From assembly GCF_905171765.1 (NCBI RefSeq), contig NC_053398.1, positions 43,492,323 through 43,556,322 of the forward strand: a stretch of 64,000 nucleotides of DNA, given 5' to 3'. Made by a program: the position numbers and the translations under genes. Below, piece after piece: positions 21,197 to 31,681 of this stretch. The notes under the pieces are model-generated. The model had not been told where the DNA came from and made no database searches. It saw only the letters and a program-made list of their open reading frames with translations. Every line of letters starts with the position of its first letter. Position 1 is the first letter of the stretch. This DNA comes from Bufo bufo. Lineage: Eukaryota > Chordata > Amphibia > Anura > Bufonidae.

Positions 21197-21826
21197 TCTC
21201 TTTTATATGCTGCTCTATGGTGACCCCACAAGCAAGCAAGCCCTGGAGATATTCTACTCTAGAAGCAATGCACCACAATACGGCATCCAATAGAATATAG
21301 TAAGAGTCTTTTTCTGTTGGTTACCTATGGAATAGCAGAGAAAACCTTACTATGCATTCGTACGAAATTTAAGAAAAATGAAGGAATGATATGGGCCCAT
21401 ATCTATAGGTACCAGATTACAGCTCTGTACAACTTGACATTTTTTAAGGACCCTTAATTCGGCTTTGTGTATGAGGTATAATTTCATCTAATAATTACCC
21501 CCTCAAAGGGACAAATAGTAACTATGTGACGTACGCTCTACAACTCCCATGATGCAGGAGTTACAGACTGTATCGCATGATCCTTTGAAATGGCTGCTGA
21601 CTGGCTTCGAAGGGTCATTCGAACAAGAACATGGAATGAGGATTTTTTTTTCCAGTGCCTTCTCTTTGACTCTTTGGGGGGTCTGTTTAGTGTGCACAGT
21701 TGTACCTATAAGTATGCCTTGTACTGATGTCCTTGTTTTACTAGACATGTCATAATGATCAGTTCTCTTCAAGAACATTGTAAACATATCACAAATAAAA
21801 GCAAGAATAATCCAATGTAGTTTTAC
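21197..21826. other. Intron sequence, no gene seen
   Basis: It includes acaactcccatgatgcag, a common anuran repeat word, at 21540-21558. No exon with matching phase. Confidence 0.4.
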
Positions 21827-21910
21827 CCATCGTAGGTGCAGTTGGAGAGATGGTCGCAGGGGTAATAGAGGTGGTGGTGATGGGTGTTGTACTGGAACAA
21901 GCAGAGGCAT
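21827..21910 (-). CDS. muc2: Mucin exon e21: start of the PTS region
   Basis: 84 bp, phase 1 to 1. Acceptor tcgtag, donor gtaaaa. It encodes DASACSSTTPITTTSITPATISPTAPTM in frame: one Cys, then a Ser/Thr/Pro-rich run marking the switch from the D3/E3 assembly to the glycosylated region. Confidence 0.88.
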
Positions 21911-22503
21911 CTACGAACAAAAAGTCAGGAGAAAGAAATGTTCAATGGATTGCAGAATCGGAGGATCTTGAGGATGGGTCATCAGTAGTAAAATCCTGTA
22001 AAACCACTTTAACAAAATTCTAAAGCAAAATGTTCCAAAAAGGTGTGAAAAATGTCAAAAACTACACTAAAGTGAACCAGGCAGTGAACTTTGCCAAACC
22101 GCTAATACTGCTTGTTAGATATCATAAAAAGCATGCCTATAATGCCATAGATGAGAAAATGATGTTTTAGTTTATCTTGTGCCATATATTAATTAGTGTT
22201 CAGCGTTTCCTTAGCAGGGAAGTGGTTTTGCCAGTTAAACCTTCCCAACCCCATCCTGTTTGCGTTTGATAGATAACATTCTAGATCATCATCTAGTGCA
22301 GAGCCTGAAGAAGGACTGCATCACTTCCACCCTTGTTGTTCTTCGAAACTCTTTGTCCACTGTTCCCTCAGGTCATGAAAAGGACATAGCATAATATATC
22401 AGTATTTCTGTGAAATGTTCCTTTAATTCTATGTATCATGAGAATTATAGCATAATTATATATGAATAGAATATTTTTTTAGAAATACATATGAAATACC
22501 TAC
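21911..22503. other. Intron e20-e21; no E-domain extension exon found
   Basis: It carries a fragment of the gatgggtcatcagtagtaaaatcctg repeat (21970). I looked here for the exon that in mammalian MUC2 continues the E3 region with a Cys-Tyr-Trp motif and saw none. Confidence 0.45.
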
Positions 22504-22544
22504 CTTGTTTTTGACAGTCAATGTTTCCATTTGAAGAGCAGACA
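22504..22544 (-). CDS. muc2: Mucin exon e20: end of D3 E-domain (41 bp)
   Basis: 41 bp, phase 2 in and phase 1 out. Acceptor tgttag, donor gtaggt. It completes the split Cys codon of e19 and encodes CVCSSNGNIDCQKQ, the last Cys-rich strand of the E module that closes D3. Confidence 0.9.
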
Positions 22545-22668
22545 CTAACATGAGAGAAAACAGTCATATGTTATATTTGACTATTAATATTGGAACACTC
22601 CTTGAAAAATAAAATTGTGTTCCATCTGCCCCAGTCAACAACAACAATGTAAAAGTTTAATTTCTTAC

Positions 22669-22816
22669 CATTTATGACAATTCATATAATGAGGCACTTC
22701 TATTCCAGATTTGTAGTGAACCTCATTAACATAGCAACCACATTGCTCCTTGGTCACACATTTCTTGTTTGCTTCATCGAAAATAGGTTTATCCTTTGGG
22801 CAAGTTGGGTAGCAAC
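22669..22816 (-). CDS. muc2: Mucin exon e19: D3 TIL domain
   Basis: 148 bp, phase 1 in and phase 2 out. It reads GCYPTCPKDKPIFDEA then KKCVTKEQCGCYVNEVHY, a trypsin-inhibitor-like module, followed by the start of E3 (CHKC). Cys spacing is as in gel-mucin and VWF D3. Acceptor tttaag, donor gtaaga. Confidence 0.94.
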
Positions 22817-22986
22817 CTTAAACCACAAAATGCATGTTAAAGAAGAGGGGTTTAAATTGAACAATTAATATAAAATTACAACTAAATTAATAATAAATTC
22901 ATACAGATATACAGAAATCTTGTTATAATGATAATAATCTATAGTGTATATAAAAATTAAATTATAATTTCTCTGTAGTCACTCAC

Positions 22987-23118
22987 CTTCCAGATAAGTA
23001 ATGGTGACTTTAGTGTAGATGTTGTTGATGGAACGACACGTTTTTACACTGTGATTACCACATGGGTGATAATGCCACTCACATTCACCCTTAGGGTTGT
23101 AGTAGTCACAAAATATGG
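22987..23118 (-). CDS. muc2: Mucin exon e18: D3 C8-TIL junction
   Basis: 132 bp, phase 1 to 1. It encodes PIFCDYYNPKGECEWHYHPC, then GNHSVKTC (potential N-glycan at NHS), up to YLEG. This is the segment where D3's TIL module begins and is highly conserved in MUC2-type mucins. Acceptor ttatag, donor gtgagt. Confidence 0.95.
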
Positions 23119-23202
23119 CTATAATAAAACAGAAATTTCATCGGTACTTATCTTTTACATAAGAATATATGTTAGCATGATAAGCATCACTTTATATCTG
23201 TT

Positions 23203-23606
23203 AGGCTACTTCCACATCTGCGTTTTTGCTGGATTCGTCATGGGTCATCAAAAACCCTTCCATTAGGATAATACAACCGGCTGCATCCGTTATGAACGAT
23301 CTGGTTGTATTATCTCTAAAATAGCCATGACGGATACGGCACTAAAACCATTGTTTTGTGTCCAAGAAAACGGATCCGGCACCATTGACTGACATTGTAT
23401 TTCATGCCGCATCTGTCTTGCTCCGCATCCCAAGATCCACTCAAAAATGCTGCTTGTAGCATTATTCTGTCCGGCATGGGAAGTCAACCAAATGGAACGG
23501 AATGTATTCTCGTGCACTCAGTTCAGTTTTGTCCCCATTGATAATAAACGGGGACAAAACTGAAGCCTTTTCCTCCGGCATTGAGATCCTATGACGGAAA
23601 GTAGCC
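23203..23606. repeat. MITE, ggctacttccacatctg ... gaaagtagcc
   Basis: Inverted ends ggctacttcc and ggaaagtagcc. The interior has atccgt/acggat words, ggttgtattatc/gataatacaacc inverted arms, and cagttttgtcccc (shared with 18050). It belongs to the family with ctttcacac ends. Non-coding. Confidence 0.7.
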
Positions 23607-24296
23607 GTATATAATTCCATTTTATATAAACAATTATACTGTACTTTATTGAAAAAAATAGGGCTTACAAAACCAAAGGATGTTCCCCTGTGCTACATCA
23701 GAGAACAGATCAAACCAAAAACTGCACAGGAGAACTTAAAAAGGTATAAATACATCTTTATTGAACATATATGTCACGTAGGGGAGGGAACAGTGCAGCC
23801 TTGTTCTCCACCAACACCACTCTCCCTACCTACTTGCATGATCCGCCCTAAATGTCAACCCACAACTTGGCCACAGTCTCTGACTTGACTAAGTGCAGGG
23901 TCTAAACCCAGTGGGGTAAAAGAGTAGTAAGAGAACCAGACAGGCAAAACCAGGACCGTATCAGAGTCCAATAGCTAAGTCAAAATCAGGCCACAGTCCA
24001 AAACAAAGACATGTCAGAACCAGCACAAGATACAAACACAGTGTCAAATGGGGTCAGATGGGGTCAGTGCCAGGAGATAACGTCAGAGGAATATCTCTGT
24101 GTCATTCTCTACAACCTTAGGCCCTCACGTGGCATAGCACAGTTCCTTACACTACACCCTCTTAGGCCCAGCATTTGACATAACACCGTTTCTTACCCTA
24201 CACCCCCTTAAGCCCTGCACTTGGTATAGAACAGTTCCTTTGGTGTCCCTTTAAATTTCCCATGTAGGTATGATTTATTATGTTAATTGAACTCAC
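23607..24296. other. Intron e17-e18, no gene seen
   Basis: It holds tandem-like partial duplications (gcccagcatttgacataacaccgtttcttaccc and agccctgcacttggtatagaacagttcctt, 24160-24240). No exon or intact transposon. Confidence 0.4.
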
Positions 24297-24453
24297 GGCA
24301 TATGTCTGGTGTTCTCCAGTAGACACAGGCTTCTGCTTTGGTACACTCTTGAGCATAGGCAGCAACTGCAGTACAGAAGCATTCACAGTCTCCACCACTG
24401 TCACATGAGCAGGCATCATTTACACAGGCCTCATAAAATGGTTTTGGATCAAC
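24297..24453 (-). CDS. muc2: Mucin exon e17: D3 C8 domain, second half
   Basis: 157 bp, phase 0 in and phase 1 out. It encodes VDPKPFYEACVNDACSC, DSGGDCECFCTAVAAYAQEC and WRTPDIC. The dense Cys pattern is the C8 module that locks onto VWD3. In the family, Cys residues of D3 form the intermolecular bonds that multimerise mucin N-termini. Acceptor ttctag, donor gtgagt. Confidence 0.96.
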
Positions 24454-24509
24454 CTAGAAGAATATTAATTCATGTGGATGTGCATACGATCCATGAAACA
24501 CACAATATA

Positions 24510-24709
24510 TTTCTTTAACCCCTTAGTGACCACTAATACGCCTTTTAACTGACTTAAACAAAGGAGGTTTTAGCTAAACAGCTTGCTTTAATCAATCAGT
24601 ACATGTACTTAAAATGGTGCATTAAAAGCTATAACTTGTCCTGCAAAAAATAAGACCTCATACAAGTACATTGATGAAAAAACACTTGGTCACTAAGGGG
24701 TTAAAGAAA
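24510..24709. repeat. MITE with perfect 23-bp inverted ends
   Basis: Ends tttctttaaccccttagtga and its inverse (tcactaaggggttaaagaaa) are perfect over 23 bp. The 200-bp interior (tgtacttaaaatggtgc etc.) is non-coding. It lies 56 bp from exon e17. Confidence 0.85.
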
Positions 24710-25024
24710 GTTTGTAGGATCATAAATATAATAAGGGGAAGGGATGGATCACCTTTACACATCAGTTTTTCAAGTGCTGTATTGCACCAACATGTATGAC
24801 TTTTTGCCACCTGCCTCACCACTTTTACAAAAAGTGGGTGGCATGAGTGGAAAAAGGTGGGTCACAGGTGGTACCTCCTCTGGCCAACTCATTTAACAAC
24901 ATGTGCACCAGAAAACTGGCACACATTAGACAAGAAATCTACACCAACAAACTAACTGGCATAGATTTCTCTTTGATTCCTTCTACTGTAGAACCCTTGA
25001 TAATGAGCCAGAATTATCACCTCT

Positions 25025-25658
25025 TAAAGGGAGTCTGTCTCCTACCTGACCGGTTTTAAACAGATCACATTGTTCAATGGGGCACAAAGACATGACACAG
25101 ATGTTACCTGTGTTTAGTTTTTCAGACGCTTCAAATCGCCCAAAAAGTCATTTTTATCATATGCTAATGATCCGTCGCAAGTGCCCAGGGGCGGAGAGTT
25201 TTCTGAAAGTGCCCAAGTTCCCCTCACTCGTGCCTAACTCCGCCCCTTAGTAAACTCAGGCCAACCCTGTGGCATCATATTTCCCTATAGGCCCTTTCGC
25301 GCATCGCTGCTGGGTCTGGGTGTGCACAGTGTTCTGCCCACTGTAGGCAGAGGCACAGAGATATGCAGTGCACATGCACCAGTTTCAAACTTACACTGCT
25401 TCCTTCTAGCAGTGTTCCCAGTGATGTCACCGGCACTAATGGGCGGGCTTTAGCGTTGCCCTAGCCTGTAAAAAGGCTAGGGCAGCGCTAAAGCCCGCCC
25501 AGTGCCAGTGACGTCACTAGGAACACTGCTAGGCGGAAGCAGTGTAAGTCTGTAAACAAAAAACGCTGAAATGCTCCAATGCTCATCTCAGAGGGGCTGC
25601 CTAGGTGAAGAAGGAGATATTTCTAGGTTCAGCTCTGAACCTGGACAACCCCTTTAAA
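25025..25658. repeat. MITE with internal GC-rich palindrome
   Basis: It starts tcttaaagggagtctgtctc and ends caacccctttaaaa. Inside, 25407-25530 forms a strong fold-back (gggcgggctttagcg...cctagcctg / aggctagggcagcgctaaagcccgccc). Non-coding. Confidence 0.7.
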
Positions 25659-26069
25659 AGGAATCACACTTGCAAGGCTATTTTGTTTCCTTTAATGAGA
25701 GGAATAAACCAGTTTTCTACTGGCTAACATGGTACCGGACTTTTATCTTATGTCAGTGTATGTAACATTCATATATGTATATAGTTATGGAGAAAGTTCA
25801 GTATCACTTGAGCTGTAGCCAGCATGTCCTTCATGAAACTGTGGCCTCAGGTCTTCACAGACTATGACCTTAAGGGTACAGCCACATGATCAGGTTTCTT
25901 GATTCAGTTCTTGAAGCCAAAACCAGGAGTAAATTTAAAAAAAGAAGTGGCATTTGTCCTTTATACTTTCTCTCCTTTTATGATCTACTCCTGAATTTGG
26001 CTTTCAAATCAGGAAACCTGACCATGTGGAAGTTCCCAAACAAGAACCAAGCTAATGGTCCACAAGTCC
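25659..26069. other. Intron sequence with a fold-back repeat (about 25874-26032)
   Basis: Words gggtacagccacatgatcaggtttc and gaaacctgaccatgtgg are inverted, enclosing agccaaaaccaggag / ctcctgaatttggct. This is a MITE of the same general type as 57717-57900. Confidence 0.55.
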
Positions 26070-26470
26070 ATATTTGTCCCTACACTCCTGTATGGTAGTG
26101 GTTACCTGTCACCTAAACATTTTCAAGAGTTTTTATCAGCACAGCCACCAGAAGACTGAGACATATATGACCAGTATCAAGGCCAAGATCCTGCAAAACC
26201 AACTCTGCTGGACAGGTAACTGCATCAAAATGCCCAACTGAAGACTTCTCAGACAAGCCCTGTGCTCTCAGCCTAGTCGAGGCCAGAGAACACGAGGTGA
26301 CAAGATGAAGAAATTCAAGTGCACCTTCAAGATCTACTTTAAAAAAAAGGCCAGATCAACATTGGGACACTCTGGAATTAGAACTTATGGGACAGCCTAT
26401 CAAGGGTCAGTTAAGTTTGAGACTGGCTACCTCTCCAATGAGGCAAACAAAATTTGATGATGGAAGGAGA
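26070..26470 (+). pseudogene. Non-LTR retrotransposon (LINE) ORF2 C-terminal relic
   Basis: In broken frames the plus strand reads TLLYGSGYLSPKHFQEFLSA, then a WTGN(C)IKMPN segment, RLLRQALCSQ, and RTRGDKMKKFKCTFK. These correspond in order to the conserved C-terminal region of LINE reverse transcriptases (LYG...W / H-RH...LRWTGHV-RM / G-R-RGG--KR-KD-LK). Stops and frameshifts are frequent. The 5' part of the element is absent. The family (CR1/L2/RTE-like) was not resolved. Confidence 0.6.
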
Positions 26471-26694
26471 GAGGGGAACACCAACAGAAACAGATATTTG
26501 AAAACAGAATCTTATGCCTCTCTGACCCAAAACCTGTGGCTCAAGGATTGAAGTCTTGCCATTTTAGGATGCATAAGCAGTCTTGATGGCATCATTCACA
26601 TTTCAAATCACCATCAATGATGATAATGAGACACAGAGGCAATGAATGCCCACATCAGTCCTTATATTCTCCCTACATACAAATGAACCAATGG

Positions 26695-26825
26695 TTGAGA
26701 TTTATCAAAATTGGTGCAAAACTGACTTCAGATTCTACTTTTCATTCTTCAGAGGTTCGGTCCTTTTGGAAAATGAAAGATCTGATCAATCTGATTGGTT
26801 GCTGGTTTGGTAAATTTCCCAATGT
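26695..26825. repeat. Short MITE fragment, gagatttatcaaaattgg type
   Basis: Left gagatttatcaaaattggtgc and right ctggtttggtaaatttccca are inverted, imperfectly. A relative of 9237-9416, immediately next to exon e16. Confidence 0.6.
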
Positions 26826-26873
26826 GTTATTTTTTTGTTCTTTGATCCAACATATATATTTGCTAATTACTAC

Positions 26874-27113
26874 CTTGCTATGACAGATTTTAAAAACTTG
26901 ACTTTTGATTAGACCACACTGTTTCTCAGCCCAGGAATGTCGATGAGGATTTTGACTGCAGGGGTTGAGTACATCAGTAGCATCAGGACACGTGGCATCC
27001 ACTTTCCAGCTGTTTCCAAATTCCAAAACATCAATGACTTGTATCATGTGACTGGTTTTAAAATCATTTTGTGAATTGTCATCAAAGTTGCCACACAAAC
27101 CACACAGTTTTCC
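26874..27113 (-). CDS. muc2: Mucin exon e16: end of VWD3 and start of C8-3
   Basis: 240 bp, phase 0 to 0, 80 codons. It opens GKLCGLCGNFDDNSQNDF: the CGLC motif, conserved in D domains, is complete here. Then IDVLEFGNSWKVDATCPD and the C8 start PHRHSWAEKQC through ICHSK. Acceptor ttctag, donor gtagta. Strong MUC2-type match. Confidence 0.97.
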
Positions 27114-27790
27114 CTAGAAAAATAATAAATGAATCAAAAACTTGAAAATAAGAACATAAATTCTTGGGATATTATATAGAAATTGATTAAACGTACACAT
27201 CAATTTTGTTAGAGAAAACATGACATTATTTAAGTAGTTATTAATAACAAAATATATGATATCATATTATGTCATACCAATGCATTGGTGTCATTGATGG
27301 TAAGATTTTTCTCCCCTGTCCTATTATATTCACTTTTCTAGCAATTTTTTACATGTAGTACATCATTGGTTTATGTTTTACGTAGAGTGATTTGAGAGGT
27401 TGATCATAGTTGGCGAGTGATTTAAGGGTTAATACCATGTGTCTGGTGATCTAGGGTAGTGAAGGGGCTAATGTAAATGTTTATGGTGCTCTAAGGTGTT
27501 ATAGGTCAATACCTTATATCCCTGGAGATCAAGGGGAGGAGGAGGGGAGGTTTAAAGAACTGTTGCCTTGAGTTGTGTCTTCTTTTGCAGCTCGGTCACC
27601 ATTAACTTAAATGAGATTGAGCAATAATACCGACATAGCCAATGGACAAAAGTGTCGTTGTTGTGTTAGAAAAACAGACTCTTTTTTTCTAATATTATTC
27701 CTGGAGATGCAAAATGACGATGAAGGGGTAGTTGGTTTTTTATGTGATGATCTAGGTCAGCAGAGGGCTAAAATGTGTGTGTATATACAT

Positions 27791-27829
<39 letters not shown>

Positions 27830-28065
27830 AGTATATCTGCCTGAGACATCTGCATGACAAGCGTCGCAGCAATCCAAATTTGATTTTAATAAAATATATA
27901 TGTAAAAATATGTGGTGATAAATGCAGCATATGCTATCTTGAATGTCAGTATTAGAGCTTTAAAATTATAAAACAGCTTTTAGCCTTTGGTGTTGTATTC
28001 ATAGTTCAGAAAAATAATGACCCTCGCACCCAAATTTGCAGATAAGGGTTCTGATACCTTCTTAC
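27114..28065. other. Intron e15-e16 with (TA)n microsatellite at 27791-27825
   Basis: It contains cacatatatatatatatat dinucleotide repeats near 27790-27825. No exon or element recognised otherwise. Confidence 0.5.
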
Positions 28066-28245
28066 CTTATATTCAGGTGATACTTTGATGAATATGGTGG
28101 TTTTCTTGTCCCAAATTAGAAGAATGCCATTACTTGCCTCAATGACCAAATAAATACCTACTTCGCGGGTTAGATAATCTACATGTTTTCCTCCTTCTCC
28201 AACAGTCTTCACTATATGTTTTTCTGATAATTTTAGCATGGTATT
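28066..28245 (-). CDS. muc2: Mucin exon e15: VWD3 core
   Basis: 180 bp, phase 0 to 0. It encodes the beta-strand part of VWD3 (NTMLKLSEKHIVKT, LTREVGIYLVIEAS, ILLIWDKKTTIFIKVSPEYK). IWDKKTT is diagnostic for gel mucins. Acceptor tttcag, donor gtaaga. Confidence 0.96.
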
Positions 28246-28336
28246 CTGAAATGTGGTAAAAAAATTGTTTTATTAACTCAATGTGGTACTTATGTATGCA
28301 ATCATGTCTTTCTTTAATTCACCTATTCGTACATAC

Positions 28337-28447
28337 CCCAAGGAAGACTTTGACAGATTTTGAACATGTAACTCCAGTGGTACCACATGGAATATTCTCA
28401 GTGAGGACACTGAAGCTGCCACCAGAACGGTCAGGCTCACAGTAGTC
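28337..28447 (-). CDS. muc2: Mucin exon e14: VWD3
   Basis: 111 bp, phase 0 to 0, 37 codons: DYCEPDRSGGSFSVLTENIP, CGTTGVTCSKSVKVFLG. The CGTTGVTCSK segment is typical for D3 of gel mucins. Acceptor tcctag, donor gtatgt. Confidence 0.96.
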
Positions 28448-29099
28448 CTAGGATTTTAAGCATAGGCGTACATTTTGACTATTAAAAAACATAATGAACT
28501 AGTAAAATACACATTAAACTGCACACACAGTAAATACATTATAGAGATATTTTAATAAATGAGTACAAAGTGCAAACATGTGGAGATTCCTAAGTAGCAA
28601 AAGATAAAGTTTTTTAAAGGTCAGTCACAGGAACATTGTTGTTTATTAGATATTTTTTCTATATTCTCCCTTTAAAGGCACAACACATATTACTCATTGT
28701 AAGGGTTACACAGTGTTGGTATATAAACTTCATATATAGCATTACCAACAGGTAATGAACGCAGGTGGATTCTGCATGAGATCACCAGCACCCAATACGA
28801 TCTGCTGACTCCTGATGCAGCTTCATCCTGAGAAGGTGTTCTCCAGTTGGTGCAACCCTTTTAATATCTCTATATACTTCTAATCACTTTCACTATTCTT
28901 CATTATGTGTTTAACCCATGCACAGCTACAATAGACTATTTTCCATCTGCTTATATCTATACTAAATTCCAATGCTACTAAATGCATATGTGCTAAATCA
29001 GTAGATAATCTGGCGAGCTTTCTTTATATCTAGGTTGGAATGTATTACCATTCAAGTATTTGCTAGGTGATCATCAGTGATTAATACTGGGTCAATTAC
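28448..29099. other. Intron e13-e14, no gene seen
   Basis: AT-rich intron DNA without recognised repeats of full length. Confidence 0.4.
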
Positions 29100-29238
29100 C
29101 TGGGCAGCCACAAATTCACAATTCCCATCAAAGTCATAAATTTTACTGTCAAAAGAGATATAATGACCATTTCCATAGATTGTACATGTTCCATAGCAGC
29201 CACTATTCGTGCAGGTCCATTTTCCTTCCTGGCAAAAA
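29100..29238 (-). CDS. muc2: Mucin exon e13: E' end and start of VWD3
   Basis: 139 bp, phase 2 in and phase 0 out. It completes the Cys codon of e12, then reads CQEGKWTCTNSGCYGTC and TIYGNGHYISFDSKIYDFDG, the canonical opening of a VWD fold. Acceptor cttacag, donor gtaatt. Confidence 0.96.
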
Positions 29239-29296
29239 CTGTAAGTAAAGACACAAAGAATCTCCTGCCAGTAAACCATGAATATTACAAGAAATA

Positions 29297-30943
29297 TACA
29301 GTCAGGTCCATAAATATTGGGACATCGACACAATTCTAACATTTTTGGCTCTATACACCACCACAGTGGATTTGAAATGAAACAAACAAGATGTGTTTTA
29401 ACTGCAGACTGTCAGCTTTAATTTGAGGGTATTTACATCCAAATTAGGTGAACGGTGTAGGAATTACAACAGTTTGCATATGCGCCTCCCACTTGTTAAG
29501 GGACCAAAAGTAATGGGACAGAATAATCATAAATAAAAATTTCACTTTTTAATACTTGGTTGCAAATCCCTTGCAGTCAATTACAGCCTGAAGTCTGTAA
29601 TGCATAGACATCACTAGGCGCTGGGTTTCATCCCTGGTGATGCTCTGCCAGGCCTCTACTGCAACTGTCTTCAGTTCCTGCTTGTTCTTGGGGCATTTTC
29701 CCTTCAGTTTTGTCTTCAGCAAGTGAAATGCATGCTCAATTGGATTCAGGTCAGGTGATTGACTTGGCCATTGCATAACATTCCACTTCTTTCCCTTAAA
29801 AAACTCTTTGGTTGCTTTTGCAGTATGCTTTGGGTCATTGTCTATCTGCACTGTGAAGCGTCGTCCAATGAGTTCTGAAGCATTTGGCTGAATATGAGCA
29901 GATAATATTGCCCAAAACACTTCAGAGTTCATCCTGCTGCTTTTGTCAGCAGTCACATCATCAATAAATACAAGAGAACCAGTTCCATTGGCAGCCATAC
30001 ATGCCCACGCCATGACACTACCACCACCATGCTTCACTGATGAAGTGGTATGCTTAGGATCATGAGCAGTTACTTTCCTTCTCCATACTCTTCTCTTCCC
30101 ATCACTCTGGTACAAGTTGATCTTGGTCTCATCTGTCCATAGGATGTTGTTCCAGAACTGTGAAGGCTTTTTTAGATGTCATTTGGCAAACTCTAACCTG
30201 GACTTCCTGTTTTTGAGGCTCACCAATGGTTTACATCTTGTGGTGAACCCTCTGTATTCACTCTGGTGAAGTCTTCTCTTGATTGTTGACTTTGACACAC
30301 ATACACCTACCTCCTGGAGAGTTTTCTTGATCTAGCCAACTGTTGTGAAGAGTTTTCTTCACCAGAGAAAGATTTTTTTGGTCATCCACCACAAATGTTT
30401 TCTGTGGTCTTCCGGGTCTTTTGGTGTTGCTAAGCTCACCGCTGCGTTCCTTCTTTTTAAGAATGTTCCAAACAGTTGTTTTGGCCATGCCTTATGTTTT
30501 TGCTATCTCTCTGATGAGTTTGTTTTGTTTTTTCAGCCTAATGATGGCTTGCTTCACTGATAGTGACAGTTCTTTGGATCTCATCTTGAGAGTTGACCCA
30601 ACAGATTCCAAATGCAAATTGCACACTTGAAATGAACTCTGGACCTTTTATCTGCTCATTGTAATTGGAATAATGAGGGAATAACACACACCTGGCCATG
30701 GAACAGCTGAGAAGCCAATTGTCCCATTACTTTTGGTCCCCTAACAAGTGGGAGGCACATATGCAAACTGTTGTAATTCCTACACCGTTCACCTGATTTG
30801 GATGTAAATACCCTCAAATTAAAGCTGACAGTCTGCAGTTAAAGCACATCTTGTTTGTTTCATTTCAAATCCATTGTGGTGGTGTATAGAGCCAAAAATG
30901 TTAGAATTGTGTCGATGTCCCAATATTTATGGACCTGAATGTA
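29297..30943 (-). mobile_element. Tc1-like transposon (1643 bp), TA-flanked
   Basis: The element 29299-30941 has long inverted repeats of about 220 bp. The outer end is CAGTCAGGTCCATAAATATT at left and the inverse at right (cattcaggtcc). The inner arm border reads ccaaaagtaatgggaca. TA flanks both sides (29297-29298; 30942-30943). It carries one transposase pseudogene on the minus strand. It inserted 3 bp from the left tip of the hAT relic at 30946, 58 bp from mucin exon e13. Confidence 0.92.
29549..30584 (-). pseudogene. Tc1 transposase, frameshifted
   Basis: The start is MRSKELSLSVKQAIIRLKKQ at 30584. A stop follows IREIAKT, and the HTH region continues (MAKTTVWNILKKKERSGELS, then GRPQ). 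After a shift, a 188-residue open segment holds the catalytic core: VQIDNDPKHTA (second Asp) and SPDLNPIEHAF (Glu of the DD34E triad). The first Asp (TDE) lies in another frame near 30130. At least one stop and two frame changes inactivate it. In an active element it would cut and paste the transposon at TA sites. Confidence 0.9.
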
Positions 30944-31272
30944 AGTAGAGATGAGCGAAGTTTCTAAAAATTTGATTAGGCCAATTCGCCGAACTTTGAC
31001 AAGAAATTTGATTTTGTTAAGAATTTATTTGTCACTAAACGCGATAAATCAGTTACACCCGGGCCACTCTGCCTAACCATATTCATCCCACTTGGTGGCA
31101 CAGTCTCATTGTGAAGGCTCGGAAGTTAAACTGCATGGAGATTGCAGGGAGAGTGTTTGGCAGTGTGCATTACGTTCTTGTGTGTTACAGCAGTAGCACT
31201 AACAGTGACAATAGTGGCCCCATAACAGAGTGGGAATGGGGGCCAACAGCAGTGGCAGTAAAGTCTTATGCC

Positions 31273-31519
31273 CATGTCCGTGGAACGCGGACCGTGAGAT
31301 ACCGGCCTGGATTCCTGCTGAGTGCAGGAGCGCACAGCGTCATTGGTTGCTATGACGCCGTGCACCCGCTGCTGTACAGTAATACACTCGTATAGATAAT
31401 ACGAGTGTATTACTGTACAGCAGCGGGCGCACAGCGTCATAGCAACCAATGACGCCGTGCGCTCCTGCACTCAGCAGAAATCCAGGCCGGTATCTCACGG
31501 TCCGTGTTCCACGGACATG
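31273..31519. repeat. Long near-perfect palindrome MITE (arms about 119 bp)
   Basis: The left arm starts catgtccgtggaac, and the right arm ends gttccacggacatg. The arms pair almost completely to a centre at tacactcgtatagataatac. Core words cattggttgctatgacgc and gcgtcatagcaaccaatg recur in the element at 43198-43504 and as one arm at 60090-60120. Confidence 0.9.
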
Positions 31520-31681
31520 TGCTTGAGGCTTAACACAGGCAATAGTGGCCCCATGACAGAAAAGGGAGATGGGGCAGCAGCAGTAAGGCTGTGCTCACAT
31601 CACTATTTATTTTTCCGTTCTTCTGATCCATCAGAAGAACAAAGAACTAAAAAAACAAAGCCTGTAATTTAAGCATCCATA

